From assembly GCA_960531495.1 (NCBI GenBank), contig OY482847.1, forward strand, positions 25,970,775-26,034,774: 64,000 bases of DNA. Direction: 5' to 3'. Positions 24,001 to 38,103 of this stretch are shown here, one piece after another. Positions within the stretch are counted from its first letter, which is position 1. Every line of letters starts with the position of its first letter. Source of the stretch: Zeus faber (taxonomy: Eukaryota; Chordata; Actinopteri; Zeiformes; Zeidae). The position numbers and the translations under genes are program-made. Under the pieces are notes generated by a model. It did no database searches, had not been told where the DNA came from, and saw only the letters and a list, made by a program, of their open reading frames with translations.

Positions 24001-26792
24001 ATATATATAGATACAGTATATTCATATATATGATAGATATTTGGCACCAAAAGTGACTAATGACTTGCTTCGTTTAAAGTATTGTAGCGACATAATATTG
24101 AAAAACCAGCTTGGATAACAAGAGCTTTTAATTGACGGCAGAAGTGTGATGGACACCACAGTCCTCCTCCTCCTCCTCCTCCTCAACCTAGCAGAGGTAC
24201 CACTACGCTACCTCTCCGCCACATGAAAGGTGGAAAAATCAAAGTGCTACTGTATCCAGATCATTAAGTGTCTTTGGCGCACACAGGCCCCTACTGCCTG
24301 AAATCACACTTCTCAGATCGGCGTCGCTGGCGGAACGTCCCAGCGGGCCCCGTGTCAACGGAGCCATGCTCCAAATCTGCTCCTGTAACACCTTCCCAGT
24401 TTGGGTCATTACCGCCGAGATCACCACTGACAGAACACACCCAAGAAGCATTTCCTTCCTCTTTTTTTTCCCCCCTCCCTCCAATCACCCTGCGAGGTAC
24501 CGGAGGGACATATGGCGCCCGTCGCTCGTGAGCGGTGAGCTTAATAACTCTCTGAATGCCGATTCAGACGGGGATTCGGGGGGGGGGGGGGAGTGGTGGA
24601 GTGCTACCAAAGCAGGCATTGTAATCACATGGACTGCAAATGAATAGATTTGGTGTGATACGATGCCCACTCCACTCCGTGTGCAACTGTGCAATTACAG
24701 CACGTTTACTGCGCCAGCTGCCGTATAAATCACAACACTTGCAAAGCGTGATGCGGGCTCTCAGGAGGACAGACGAGCAGTCACTGGGTTTTTGAAGGTG
24801 ATAACCGGTCGAAAGGAAATCACGCGTTAATCTGTGCTGGGAGAGTGTCCAATAGGAGCATCACCAACACATTCCAACAAAGAAATTGTACAAACCAGAG
24901 GAGTTTGGACGAACGTGGACATGGATACGGAAAGCCAGGGCCTCTGGTTGGTGTACTGCATTTTCCTCCTTGTATATACGAGAGGGTTCAAATCACTGCT
25001 CTGACGAAGCATCATGCTTTGAAGTAAAAAATTAAAACAAAAATCGGAATCAGTTCCATCAGGTGTTCCATCCAGATTTTTGATGAAATCTGGAAAGATC
25101 TAATCAGAGATAAAGCTTCTGTCGCTATGGAATCCCGAGTGATCCCTGCGCCGTAGAAACCGGTACAGGAAGGTCCGATACCAGTGTGTTCATCAAAGTC
25201 TGGTTCGCGGCCCATTTGTTTGTGGGTCGCCGGAGATTTTAATTGGGTCTGCAAATCAAAGTGCATAAACTGAATTTTTACCTTAGTTGTTAAAAAAAAA
25301 TCTGATATCAAAGCTTTGTCAAACATTTCTAATGTCTGGTTTCAATGGTCGGTTTACCTATTTGAGATGGTGAATCAGCGCTGGACAATGGCCCTTATTT
25401 ACTTTGCCACATGGATAATTGGATAATTTTGTTAAATACATTTTTTGTAGGTTCAAATTAGTTCTGCTGGTTTAAGTTAGAAAACACTGTCTATATGTAG
25501 GTCCGCGCACACATTCCTACGATCATATAGGAAAGGTAGTGTGAAATGATGTTTTTTGACCTTGAGAATTCTCATTGTGTTGCTGTTCGTCATGTTGGGG
25601 CTTTGGAAGCAGCTCTGCCAACGCTGACAGGAACTCAGACTCAGTGGTTCCTGGAGTTCATACACACAATCTCCTGGCACTGTCATTGAGATCCTCATCT
25701 GTTTTTCCTCCAGCCAGGCTCGTCCTTCAATGGGGAGTTTGTTACTGGGAGCTCTGCTTTCATGGCTCGGATATTGTGTGTCACTTTCGCTGCCCCCGCC
25801 AACGAAGCCGTTCATCAATAAACCCGAGATTGCGTCTTTGTCTTGGAACGCGGCGAGAAGAGAGACGCTGCGGTCACATGCCGTCGCATGTGACGAGGCC
25901 TTTTTGGGATAATTCCATTCCTTCTGTTCTGCATTAATGTGATCAGAACAAACGTTCATCCTCCTGCCTGTGAAACGCATTGTGGAAACTGAGAGAGGGA
26001 GCTCTTATCAAAACCACGCGGCTATCCGAGATATCCCGCTTTGTGCCCGTGGAAATGTTAAATTATTGAGGTTCCACTGTGAACTGCAAACGCAAGCTGC
26101 CACGAGGAGGATGACAGCGATTCAGTTTCGATTTTAATGGGAACCATAAAGAGAATATTTCCGCACGTTCAAGACGCAGGGGGACCGTACCGAAATGAAT
26201 GAAGGTCTCAGTGGTTTTTAAAGGGCCAACTAGACTTCAAGGCCAGGATGATTGAGGGTTTCCTGACAAGTCAAAGAGACAGCTCTGAGTAACTACTTTG
26301 ATTTATGATATAAGATTCATGATAAATGATAACATTACTATTAATATATATGGGCATAGTTCTGCTATGACTTCCTTGCCATGTTTCCTAAAATAAAGCT
26401 GTAAAACTACAGTCTTTGAGTGTTATCGCTGTTTTAAATTAAAATCATCTGTTGTCAGCCATTTCCAAAATTGCTGCTATTTGGAGCGGTAACATGATGT
26501 TTCCAGGGAATATCAATCCTCGGTTAACTCTGGTGCTCCAGGTATTGAGCTGAAGCTATTTCCTGGCAGAGAGAGCCAACATCGGAAAAAGATGTTGAGT
26601 TTTCAGAGCAATTGTCCCAGCCTTCAAGTGAATATTCCTAAAATATTAATCTTTTGCAAGTGGCCATTGTGGAAATGGGGTAATCCACTCGGATGCGTGT
26701 ATTTATAGATACGCATAACACAATAACTAGAAACTTCTCTCCATTAAAGGCCAGTTCGAGGAGTTCCAGGAGTTCCAGGACACAGAATTTCT
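21073..26792. other. Intergenic, no gene seen
   Basis: No coding exon was recognised. The stretch contains a short retrotransposon tail at 23455-23650, AT-rich low-complexity sequence at about 23740-24050, a (CCT)n at about 24163-24183 and G runs at about 21541-21552 and 24578-24591. Open frames such as 25477-25980 on the minus strand have no recognisable domain. Confidence 0.6.
23455..23650 (-). mobile_element. L2/CR1-like retrotransposon 3' tail fragment
   Basis: CAAGGTTCAAGGTTCAAGG followed by TTTTCACTGTCACACT is the reverse complement of a fish L2/CR1-type tail ending in heptamer repeats. Only the 3' end is present and the right edge is approximate. Confidence 0.5.
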
Positions 26793-27245
26793 ATTCAAGA
26801 TTCAAGAGGTTTATTTGTCACATACACATAAATACTTTCATACATATATGCAGTGAAATGTCTTTGCAGCGCACCCATAGATTATACACAATAGTTAATA
26901 AACCGAACATAATAGCTAACCTAATTCCTACCTAGCAACTGACTGAAACTAACTGATTACTAAAACGTAATGCAGTAAGTGAATAGAATAATATAAATAA
27001 AATAAAATAAAATATAAATAAAACAAGATTCAATAAGATAATACAAAGTGGGGATACAAAATAGAAGGAAATAGTGTTATGTACAGTATATGGGATTATG
27101 TATATACAGATATGTGCAGTAAAGTGGATGTGAATAAAGTGAGTATGGAGATATACAGTACAGTATACAACAGTACAACACAGCAATATTGCAACACCGA
27201 ACAGAACAGCATTACAGCGCAGTGTGCATTCCTTTCCGTAGCAGC
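26793..27245 (-). mobile_element. L2/CR1-like 3' tail, copy C
   Basis: The reverse complement ends TTTCACTGCATATATGTATG then GTGACAAATAAACCTCTTGAATCTTGAA, matching copies A (8325-8733) and B (43158-43430). Upstream in the same orientation it shares CTCACTTTATTCACAT and TGCACATATCTGTATATACA with copy A. It is non-coding. Confidence 0.65.
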
Positions 27246-30228
27246 AAAGGTTGTCATCTGTTATCCATTTCTTACGTGGACAACACTCAAAATGCAAATA
27301 GGGCGGTATTACAGGATAGTAAACGTACATTCAATTATTATAAGATTGTGATATTGACCTAGTTTCATCTCATCCAGTTCAGCATCATTTGTGAAGCGAT
27401 GGTGGTGATGTCATTATCAAAGGACTATAAAAGAGATGTTCCCTTTATTATCCGCAGCGCTTGAAGGCGGATAATTTGTGCAGCCGCAGACACGTGTGTG
27501 AACATAACACGTCTTTAGCATATGGCTTTCAATCAAAGCTGCATGAGGAGGAACATTTTTAGCGTCCACTGAGGCCACGCTGCAGTACAGTGGACGGTGT
27601 AAGTCTTGGTGACATACGGAGTGCATCTGGAAATGCTCTCTGGGGTAACGTTGAGCAGGTGGAGGAGTGGACCAACACAATATACAGTATAATAAAAGGA
27701 GGAACCCTTACCCCCCCCCCCCCACCGGACCGAAGCGCACCGTCCCTCGGCCCCTCGGCCCGCGGGCGTGCCAGGTTGGTGCCTTCTTGCCAGGGCACAG
27801 AGCCAGTCTACTGACGGATCTGCCAGGTGGAGTGCTGCGTCCCGGAGGGAGGGAGGGATTCCTGGACGGGAGGGACCCCTCGGAATCGCAGCGCCCTGCG
27901 TCTGGCCTTTTAGAGGACTCAATCGCCCAGCAAACAATTGCGCACACAAAAGAACACACCTGCACATAAGCGCCATCACCGCAAACACACAAGCCCTTTG
28001 GTAATTAGTGGAACGAGGGGACACAATGAAGACGGTTTGTTTCCGTAACGAGTGTATAAGTAGAGATCTGTAAAAATAGACAGATCCCAGTTGATGTTGA
28101 ATGGGAAATAGCTATTGATGCCAAAGGCGAGACTTATGAAGTAAACAGCAGTCCGATGTCATTACAGTGCATCAAGGACAATGGCACCAATTATGACATT
28201 TTATATGAAGCAAAGTTGGAAAAATATTAAATACAGCTGTATGACTGTTTCTGCATTTTGGAATTAAAACTCAAAATCCACAAAAGACGTGAATGCATTT
28301 CATGAATGAATGTTCTTCCATGTCCTCCTCAAAAAAAAACCCAGTGTAAACATTGATACCACCTTTCTCTCTCCCCCCTACAAGGACATACAGTAATGTA
28401 CAGTAGTTGATGTGATAGAGAAAAAGCAAATACTGCAAAAGCTTTTAGCATTCTTCTACAAAATCCTCTTGGCCGTACACTACCCACAACAGATTTCACT
28501 GCACACTTGAACAAAGGCTGTTTCTTAAACACTGAGATTGCAAATGAGCGGAGTGATCAGACTAAACAAAGATAGGAAGAAAAATAAATCTATTGCTCTT
28601 AATGGGGCCTGTTTCAATGGCCTCCTGCTTTCTGCAGAGAAGCCTGCGCTGTTTGCCTGAAGTCACCCTCGCTGAAGCCGCATTTTGGCACAAACGTGTC
28701 TGGCTGTACTTCTGCTTTAAAAAATAATTGACCAAACATTCAATCATCCAAATATTCCCCCCGGGGAGATAAGGCAGCTCTTGCAATCTTAGACAAGCGG
28801 GCGGGCTCACTCCTAAATAACTATGTGGTCACGGGAAAGAAAGCAAGTCCTATTTTTTCAAGAAACAGGGAACAAACTATTCTAAAATGATAAAGAATCT
28901 CCCCAGTTTGCATTTCACAGACTGAGGTTACGGTTCATAAAAAGGGAACGACATGACACGTACGTACCCACGGCATCGAAACACGCTGGGTGGTTATATC
29001 ATCGCGGTCTAGAGAGTCACTTTGTTGTCACAGCGGCCTGTGCCCGACAGGAAAGGTCGAACTGGGGACAAATGGTGATCGCAAAGCGTCCGTTCCCACT
29101 GACGTCTAGGGGACAATTAATCAAAAGCCGCAGCCATTTACTAATCAAAAATCTGTCTAGCACGCCGACCCCAATTCCGCCTCCAAGTACAACTGCAAAT
29201 TGGTCTATTTATAAGGGATTTACCCACATTTGTTAATTACTAGACATGCCCAATTCCCAGTGCATCACTTCAGTATGGTGGCGTTTCCAGAAACACTAAC
29301 ATGTTGGATGACAGATCATTGGGAGAATTCTTTTTTTTTCAATGTTGGTACACAACAGAACACAGGCTGCGATCACGTCTGCTGTTCACATTGTTTGCCT
29401 CGGTAGGAAAACGAAGAGCAAATCACTTTTGGCTTTTTTTCTATTTTTCCGTGTCTGCACGTCTCCTGATTCGCATTTGATTTGCAATTCTTATTTTCCA
29501 TGACTTGCGGATAAGTGAACGCTGATTTAGAAGCTGAGCTCTTTGTTGGAAGGAAATTATTATATACTGTCAATACTATATAGGAGCCCGTCCATTCAAA
29601 CACGAGCCACATAAGAGCAGCATCCAAGGTTGCACATGAACATGGTATATAACGGTATACAGTATAAGTACAGTATGTCGGTCTCGTTCTGTAGTTGTTG
29701 CCTCCGTTATGTCCGCCACAATAATAGGAACCTTTTCAGTGAAACAGCCCAGCGTTGGCTAAATCATGTGTTCAACGCAGGCGTCCAAGGCTGATTCGTT
29801 TCCTGGTGTTCCTCGATTATGCAGCGAAAGCTATTACATATGGATTATAGTGAAAGCTTTTGTAATGTATGCTTTTCACAGAAGCTGATCTCTGCATGCC
29901 TAAACAAAGTCTTCATCAGTATGAAATGTGTGCCAAAAGAAACGGACGAAAGGAAGGAAGGAAGGAAGTTGACGCGCTCCACATCCAGGTTTTTGCGCGA
30001 CACATTTTATTTTAGCGGATTAAAAGGTGTGTAAAAATAGCGGCGTCGCCGTGCCTCTTTGCTGTGTTTGTTCTCGCCGCCTCAGCCGTCAACACTAATC
30101 CCGTTGTGTATGCTCCCAGCTACGATCTAACGCGCCAAAAGTTTCACCGCCGTGTTTCAGCGCAGAACATGGATGCCAGTGCACCGCTGGGGAGGGAGCA
30201 TTGGATGTGTGTGTCTGGCTATGTGAGC

Positions 30229-30234
<6 letters not shown>

Positions 30235-30293
<59 letters not shown>
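30235..30293 (+). repeat. (GA)n microsatellite
   Basis: About 29 GA units, with further imperfect GA to about 30315. Confidence 0.9.
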
Positions 30294-30298
<5 letters not shown>

Positions 30299-31084
30299 CT
30301 GGGTGAGAGAGAGTGTGCGTGCCGTCCATCTTGCGGACGGCAGTGTTTCTCTGCACGGGACGGGAGATGTTCGCCGCTCTCTAGCAGCCGTTGTGATGAA
30401 TGGAGCTCTGCGAGATAAGTGTAATGTGCTGTTAGGTTATGAATGGAGGGTGCACACTCCTTCATGGCTGGCTCCATGGTTATGCCTATAAAAGTGATAT
30501 GGTACAGGAAAATAGACTTTAGGGTGAAGAAATGATTACGGACCAAGGGATCTGAATGATAATGCCTCACAATACCTTAAATCAGTTCGGGTGTTGCCTC
30601 CCACCCCAACAGGTTAGCCCCACTTTCGAGATATTTCAGCAGCCAACCTGCTACCACCCTGCCTCCAATCATGAGTTATTTTCAATTCATGGATTTGTGC
30701 TGCTGAATCATATCCGAACTGGCATCTATGAATTATTAGTTCAAACTGGTGTATGGCCGGTCAAAATGTAAGACTTTCTAAGGCATTAGAATGGCACAAT
30801 TGAACAAAATGTCAATGATCCAGTCCTGTGTTCCGCAACGGAAAACAAAACTGCTGGTTAAAGTCATACACAGGGGAAAGACAATCTTTGCGACTCAGTC
30901 GCAGAGCCCTGAAGCCACGCCCCCCGCCGGATCGCTGTTTGCTGTTTATTGAAAGTTTACTCATTTTAAACGTGATGCGTGTCCAAGTCGCACCAAATTC
31001 CACACTGCACTTCTTGGCTTGGGTCCCCAGCAATACACTGCTAAGTGTGAAGTAGATGGGATGAACGGTTGTGGAGATAATGGA

Positions 31085-31121
31085 CGGACAGACAGACAGA
31101 CAACCAGACAGACAGACAGAC
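31085..31121 (+). repeat. (GACA)n tetranucleotide repeat
   Basis: About nine GACA units with one interruption (CAACCAGA). Confidence 0.85.
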
Positions 31122-33957
31122 AGTCTGAAGATATTGATTCCAAGCTCAATTTATGACATTGTGTAAAAAAATAATCCATACTTTTGAAATAACTTCCCTC
31201 GGATACAGTTATCGTCAAGGCTATAGCGTCACTCTTTCCTGGAATGACAGTCACCTCCGTCAGACAGAATGGTGTTAATTCAACGGCAGCAGTGCAAGGG
31301 TCGAAAGCAATCTTCTGCTTGAACGGAAAGAAAATCAAAACAAACTATAAATGGTGAAATTCCAAATAAAAAAACGCACATGCGATCGTCGAGTAAAGCT
31401 TACACAGTACGTGCAAAGACCTTCCAGGTTCTTTTAAACGAGGGGGCTTTGTCAATTCTCACTCGTCAAGGAAGCAAATGCTTCGACATTTCCCACAATG
31501 TAAAATAAAAGGCGGTTCTACGACCCTGTGGGGTGCGCTCCAACAACACGCTGCTGTTACGAGTGTGGGCAGCCGCCGTTTTCACTTCCTCTTTCCTCTT
31601 CTGAAGGAAACGCCCACGGGCTGGCGTGTGAAATGACGGGGCGCTCGGAAAACCGAGCTCCGACCTATCCGGGGCGCTCAACCCGAGCAAGAGTCTGTCT
31701 CTCAACTTCCTATCGACCATCTGGATGTAACTCAAGACGGGGCACGGAGCCAGATTTAAACAATCCCCCCGATGGCGCATTGGAGCTGACTGATGAGGTG
31801 TTCCGCAGCGGCCCTGAGCGTACTCGGCTCCTGCTTCCAGTAACAAGCTACACGGGGCAGTGGCACCGACCCGCTGCCAGAGAACATTGCCCTTGATACA
31901 ACTCTCCATTACACAACACGTCAGTGTACAGGAAAGGAAGGAGGCGATGGTGCCGAGCAGGTATATAGGAGGAAGTGGGGGGGCAGGGGGGGGGGGGGGG
32001 GGGCGGCTGTAACATAAGCCAGAAGTCGCAAAAAGTGACATTTGACTGTTAAAACGTAACATGATAGATTCGACCGTTGACCTTGATGGTATGGTTGGAA
32101 GTAATGGCGGCGCTCTAATGAATGCCAAGGTTTGTGCCGGCGTTTTAAAGCGGTAAAGCAAACACTTTGCAAGCTTTCCCATGTGGTAACATTATACCTT
32201 TACTGGTAGCCATAGCAGGCAGTCATTTATATTATTTGGGTTAGGGTAACATACCAAGGGTTGGACAGCAACATCCTTCGCCTATTTTTCTTCTGGGGTC
32301 TGCCCGAGCGATATTCTATCGCACACACTATTTACTGTGACCTTGACAGCATTTCCCCCCTACATGTGGATTGATTGACAACATATTTCTGACTGGAAAA
32401 ACCACGCAACCTTCCCCTTCCTCTGCTTCCAATGAAAATGCCAGCGGAAGGGGGGGGAAACAAAACATGAGAACCTCAGAGTAAATCTAATTCGGAGAGC
32501 CTTCAAACAGAAATCCATTGCCTTTAAACACCGCCTTTTCTTCCAGGCTTAAACAGTCCCTCGCCTTCATGCGCAGATTGCCTCTTATACGGATTAACAA
32601 AACCTTTTTCACTCAAGTTCAACACTGATCCAATAATCTCCCTGTCAGATGTATTACCTGGCGCCTAATCGATGATGAGATTGACAGGTGCACATCGTAC
32701 GTACAGCAAAGCCGCGGCTGGTTCCAACTGATAAAAGGGCGTTACGGTGAAGCACATTTACAGTGCCCCTTTCATTTGCTCCCTCTAATGAAAGCGTTGG
32801 GGAGAAAATGTGGATTCAACTTGTATAGCGCTCATCTCATTTTGTTAATCCAATTGGAGATGTTCAAAGTTTCAGAGCTCAGAACTTGAATCGGCTCATA
32901 AAAGCCGGTGATTAGCAGCACATTATGACTCCATCCATCATCCGTGTGAACAGCTTCATATCCCCTCATTTGCGCCAGCTCTCTTTTACAGGCATCTCAT
33001 TTCAACTCATTGTCTTTTCCTCCCGCCCTCGCTCCTCCCTGCCGCCGCAACGCCAGCAACCTGTGGAGCGGCGCAAAAGCCGCAGATAGAGCACCCAGAG
33101 AAGCTCCCTGGCAGCGGCTGACGATTCCGGGAGATTAATGAGCAGAAAATGATTAATGGGCTTCTAAATGCGGCACGGGAAGGGTTCCAAGAAGACACAC
33201 CGATTTCTCCCCTTACTTCCCCCTTTAAGAAGCTGAAGCGACGACGTGAAGGAGTCCAAGAACGGCGCTCTGAGGGACTCCTCACCTGGATCTCTGTGAG
33301 AGGTTGACGGTAAACAGGTGGCTGGTTCGAGGAGATGGATGTGTTGCTAAACTGCTTAATGCTAATGCAGGCCATCAGGCTCTGGCCCCTATTGTTTTAA
33401 CAGCAGTGAACACGACGCTTTATCAGCCCCCCTCTGCCATGCTGTTATCGCAGCCGTCACTCATTGGCTAATTGTTCAAATCTCTATCATTTTTTTCGAC
33501 ACTGATTTTGTCAGAGGAGAGGATGTGAGTTTGCCGGTGCAACGCCTACTTTTGTACTCAACGTGGCATGGCAGTCTCCAATGCGAGGAATCGAACAGTG
33601 ATTGAGTGAAATTTTTTAAAATGTGTTCACCCCAGATGCGGCTTTGCTCTATAGCGCCGTCAAGGCAGCCGAACAAGTCAGTGTCATGAAAAACTCAGCT
33701 TGCTTACTTTGCATTACTCTAGCTACAAAGTATATGTGTACAAGAATATTGTTTTTTTTAAGACAGAAGTAACTTTTTTCCTGTTCCTATATGTACTCAC
33801 AAAATAACTCATATGTTCTCCTATGTTCCCTACCGAAACGTATTGATGGGTTCCTCGGGAGATATAAGGCAGAAAACGTTGCTGTATACCTCTGCTATCT
33901 TTGCTTCTACATCCTCCCTCATTCCAGTTCTTCCCTGATTTCTGCTGAACACATTGA

Positions 33958-34067
<110 letters not shown>

Positions 34068-35934
34068 CACGGCACGGCACGTCAAGCCGTCCACATACCT
34101 GCTGGAATCAGATTACAAGGCCGGTACCAGGGGAAGGGGGGAGCCCCTCTGGAGCGGTTGTATGGGAGGTAGTGATGGCAGCTTCCACTAACCTTTTCAC
34201 TCCACAATATGGGTCGTAATGAGCCACAGTGAGGCCAAGGAGAATAAATAAAAAGTGAAGTGTGTGGGAATTTGAAATGCAGTCTACTCCCATTACCTCA
34301 TTGTGAGGCACTGTGTAGGCCAGAATGTTTTTTATTTTTATTCTATTTTAGTGACTTTGAAAAAGCACATTTCAAAGAGGGGAGGGCTGGGGGTCTGGAC
34401 TGTAAAAACCCAATGGCATGAGATGCATTTTTATTCTTTATTCCTGCTATTGCCAGCAGTATAAAGGCATACACACAGTTTGCCTACTTGCATAATTTTA
34501 ATTATGCAAAAAATAAGAAAATATCAGACATGCTCTTTCCACTTACCACAGACAACACTAAAAATGATAGAAATCAAAAATGAAACCAACTATGTGGACT
34601 TGTAAAATGCCAATGAAATTACATAGTTGTTCCAGTGAGTAAAAGTGTGTGTTTGCGTGTGTATTTTGGAACATTTCATTCCAGACAGAAAGTGCGACAG
34701 TTAAAGGAACAAGAATCCAGCCCTTGTGCCTGTGGTCTCCTTTGATCAGGGCCCCTCAGAACCATCTATCAGCATCTATTACCAGCGTCCCCTGTGCCTG
34801 ATAGATGGTCAATCAGTGTTTCCCTGCAGATGAAAGGTGCAGATGAAAGGGAGGTGAAAGGTGGACGGGGGTTCGGCTGCGGGACCACTGACCCAGAGCA
34901 GAGGTTGGAGAGATATGCTTTGCTTCTAATGTTGTGCAACAATCGAGTTTCATTATTGACCTTTCGTATATATAATGCAGGGACTCAAACCTGCGCCGAC
35001 TCAAGTCGCGGAAATGTTCGTGTAGTCACACTTGACAGGGGACCGATCTCTCTGCGCTCCTCATTGCATCGGCAGGTTATACAACTATTCTTGACATTCA
35101 GCGGCGCCCTGGGATAAGAAATGATTTATGTCTAACAAAATAATGAATCTACGCTTGTGCATACAAACATGTATGTAGAAAGGCACAGCTTCCAAAGCGG
35201 ATCGGTGATGGGTTTCCACATAAACAGGACAAATGAGCGATGTGGACATCTGCGACTCGCTATGTTGATTGTTGAGGAGTGTTTGTGTAATTTACGACAG
35301 GATGTTTGGGAAAACATTTGCCGTGAACCTTTGCAAAGAGTGTAACAGATTGCTTCATAATCAAAACCATTCTCTAAACAAGCCATACATTATTATTTTG
35401 TGGATGGAAACATCCAGGTTTGTTTAGAAGCAGCAGATGTCAAGGTCACCCAAACCCTTTGCTCTGTTCATACAAACACAGCAAGGTTGACATGCGAGCA
35501 GGAAGCAAAATAAAAAACAATTTTTTTTTCCCCCCAATTGCCGAAAGCTGAAGAAATCTAAACGAAGCCCACAATGCAAAGAACAGCTTTTTTACAACCC
35601 CCAAATCCCCACTTAGCATCAGAACCGTAGTGCTCTGTGAGCGTGCGTTGACTGCATAGTTTGGTGAACTGTAAGCTGGAGAAGCACTAAAGCCTTTTGG
35701 GAGGAGTAGATTTGTGTCGCCCACCCGTGGGGTTATTTGGTGCTTGGGGTTTGATACCTGTTTACAGACAGAGATTTGAGCAGTTGCCCATTGCAGTCCA
35801 GGGGTGATGCTGTGCAGGTGTTCCTCTCCTCTCGGGGTAAGGAAGCCCCAGGGCAGCTGACAGAGGCGACCGGAGGTGTCTTCGGAATCTGCTGGGGCTC
35901 GTTCCGGCTCAGGAGCCCCAAAAAAAAAAATGTG

Positions 35935-35938
<4 letters not shown>

Positions 35939-36003
<65 letters not shown>
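35939..36003 (+). repeat. (GT)n microsatellite
   Basis: About 32 GT units. A (CA)n block of opposite phase follows 40 bp later at about 36049-36064, so the two could pair as a hairpin. Confidence 0.9.
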
Positions 36004-36005
<2 letters not shown>

Positions 36006-36970
36006 TCAGACCTCTGCAAAAGCGCACTCGCCGTGCATGCGCGCATACACACACACACACACACGCACACACCCCCATACACATATCGAATACAATCTCT
36101 GATGGGCTCTTAATCGTGTGAGGAAAATGATATCCTACACAGTGTGTAAGAGTGAAGTGATGGATGAATACATCAATCAGTACGGAACCAAAGAATTACG
36201 AACTGCAATTTTTGGGCTATACATCCCAAAGGATCCATCCCATTTTCCTCAGAATTGCATCCAGATGCATCACTGCCTCGGCGGTCATTTATCCAGACAG
36301 ATTTTCAGCAGCGGACATTCGATCTCAAACTCAATCAATACAAAAACGATCCGTCTCTCGCCGTGCTATTCAACAGGTTATCTCGGGGATATATGTAATA
36401 TCCTAAATGCCAAGGACCAAATGAGTTGTTATTGGGCCCTACGGATGATTTATGAAAGCAACTCTGTAATACACCACGCTATGTGGGGCGCTTTGGCTTT
36501 TTCGGGAACTATGATAAAACACGAGTGCCAGGCTTTTGTTCCCAAGACCTCCCTATATATAAGTCACGCATTCGTAATACCTAATGTTTTATACTTTGTT
36601 GTTTTATACGTTCTTCTGAATGTGCGTGGGATCTCATTCTCTAAACCGGAGGATTCAGGTAAAATATTGAGGCCTGAAAGGTGAGCCAGGATGGATGCAT
36701 AGATGAGGTGTAATAAAAATCTGCTGTGGACAGATTGACACCGCCGGCGTGAATCTTAATCAAGCAGGTACGGGAGCGAGGACCTTCACGCTCCGCAGAA
36801 GGGCAGGCGTCTCAGATCTGTACCGGGCTTAGTTTGCCAACGATCCGTACAAATCCTAAACGGACATCGCCGGCATTCTTGTTTTGTCTTTTGCTGTGCC
36901 TCGTAAATTCAGGGGAAAGCTCGACGTCCATTCTCTCCTATCTTTCCTCTCTATCTTTCCCTGTCACTAC

Positions 36971-37020
<50 letters not shown>
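36971..37020 (+). repeat. (CT)n microsatellite
   Basis: About 25 CT units within a pyrimidine-rich stretch extending to about 37070. Confidence 0.9.
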
Positions 37021-37024
<4 letters not shown>

Positions 37025-38066
37025 CGCTCTCCCTCGCTCTCCCCTACTTGACCTCTTCCTTCTCTCAAGTTTGACCCCCGGGTGCCCCCATACCTTCCTG
37101 TTTACCTTCCTGACTTGTGTTTACGCCCGTCTCCTGGATCCTAATGAAAGGCAGCCTTAAAGCGCCGCTGTCTTCCATCCGTCAGTACAAAGCAAACTTT
37201 GATAGCTGGAACCCCCCCCCCCCCACTTGACACTTTGTCCATTTAATAGATTTTTCTTTTCGTCCCTATTTGGTGAAGTGAATTCATGCGGACGCCGAAT
37301 GACAAGTTTGCATCAGCGCTCCCAAGCAAGGGTAATGGAAACATATATTTGTTTGTAGACGAAGAAAGCCACAGATAAAGGAAACAAATGTGACACAAGA
37401 TTACTGCGATACTGTAAGACTGATCATGCGCATGTCCTTGTGTCGATCATCAGGAGGCTTTTTAAATGTGTCGAGATTCGGCAAAAACCAAGTGCTGTCT
37501 TTTCTCTCAACGCAACCCAACGAGCAACTCCGCCAACGGAGCATTTGCATAGCAAGGTCACACGTCACTGAGATCTCAATTTCCCGCCATGGCAGACTCA
37601 TTTCTGAGCCGTTAGAGGATATTGAACGTGATTTTTTTTTTTTTGTGCCATTCAACGAGGAGCAGAGGGAAATAATTTCATTGAACACGAGCGTATAAAA
37701 ACAGACATTATCCAAGGGTGACTTCACTCAGGCTGATGACTGCTTTGTGCACTGTGAACTCGAGTCAAGCAGTCAGTTATTTCTAAATTTGGCCAAAAAA
37801 ATGGCCCTGCTGTGGTTTTTAAATTAATCTTCCAAGTAATCATTATTCATTCTCCATGGCTGATGAAATGCCACGGACCTAAAACCATTCAAAGTGCTAA
37901 TTATGCATTGTCACTTTTCAGAACAGGAAACTATGGAGGAAAACATGCTGAATTAAAGTATCAATGCAACCACAGAGGAACGGAAGCAATGGGCAAAATA
38001 CAGACTATGCATGATTGTACGCCTGTCAAAGCCAATGTTCTGTTCTGTGTATGTACGGTATGTCTG

Positions 38067-38068
<2 letters not shown>

Positions 38069-38101
<33 letters not shown>
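38069..38101 (+). repeat. (GT)n microsatellite
   Basis: About 16 GT units. A second, interrupted GT/GC array lies at about 38341-38421. Confidence 0.85.

Positions 38102-38103
<2 letters not shown>

Noticed and set aside
25477-25980. 167-codon minus-strand open frame
   Set aside because: No recognisable domain, no splice or promoter context, and a length expected by chance in 64 kb.
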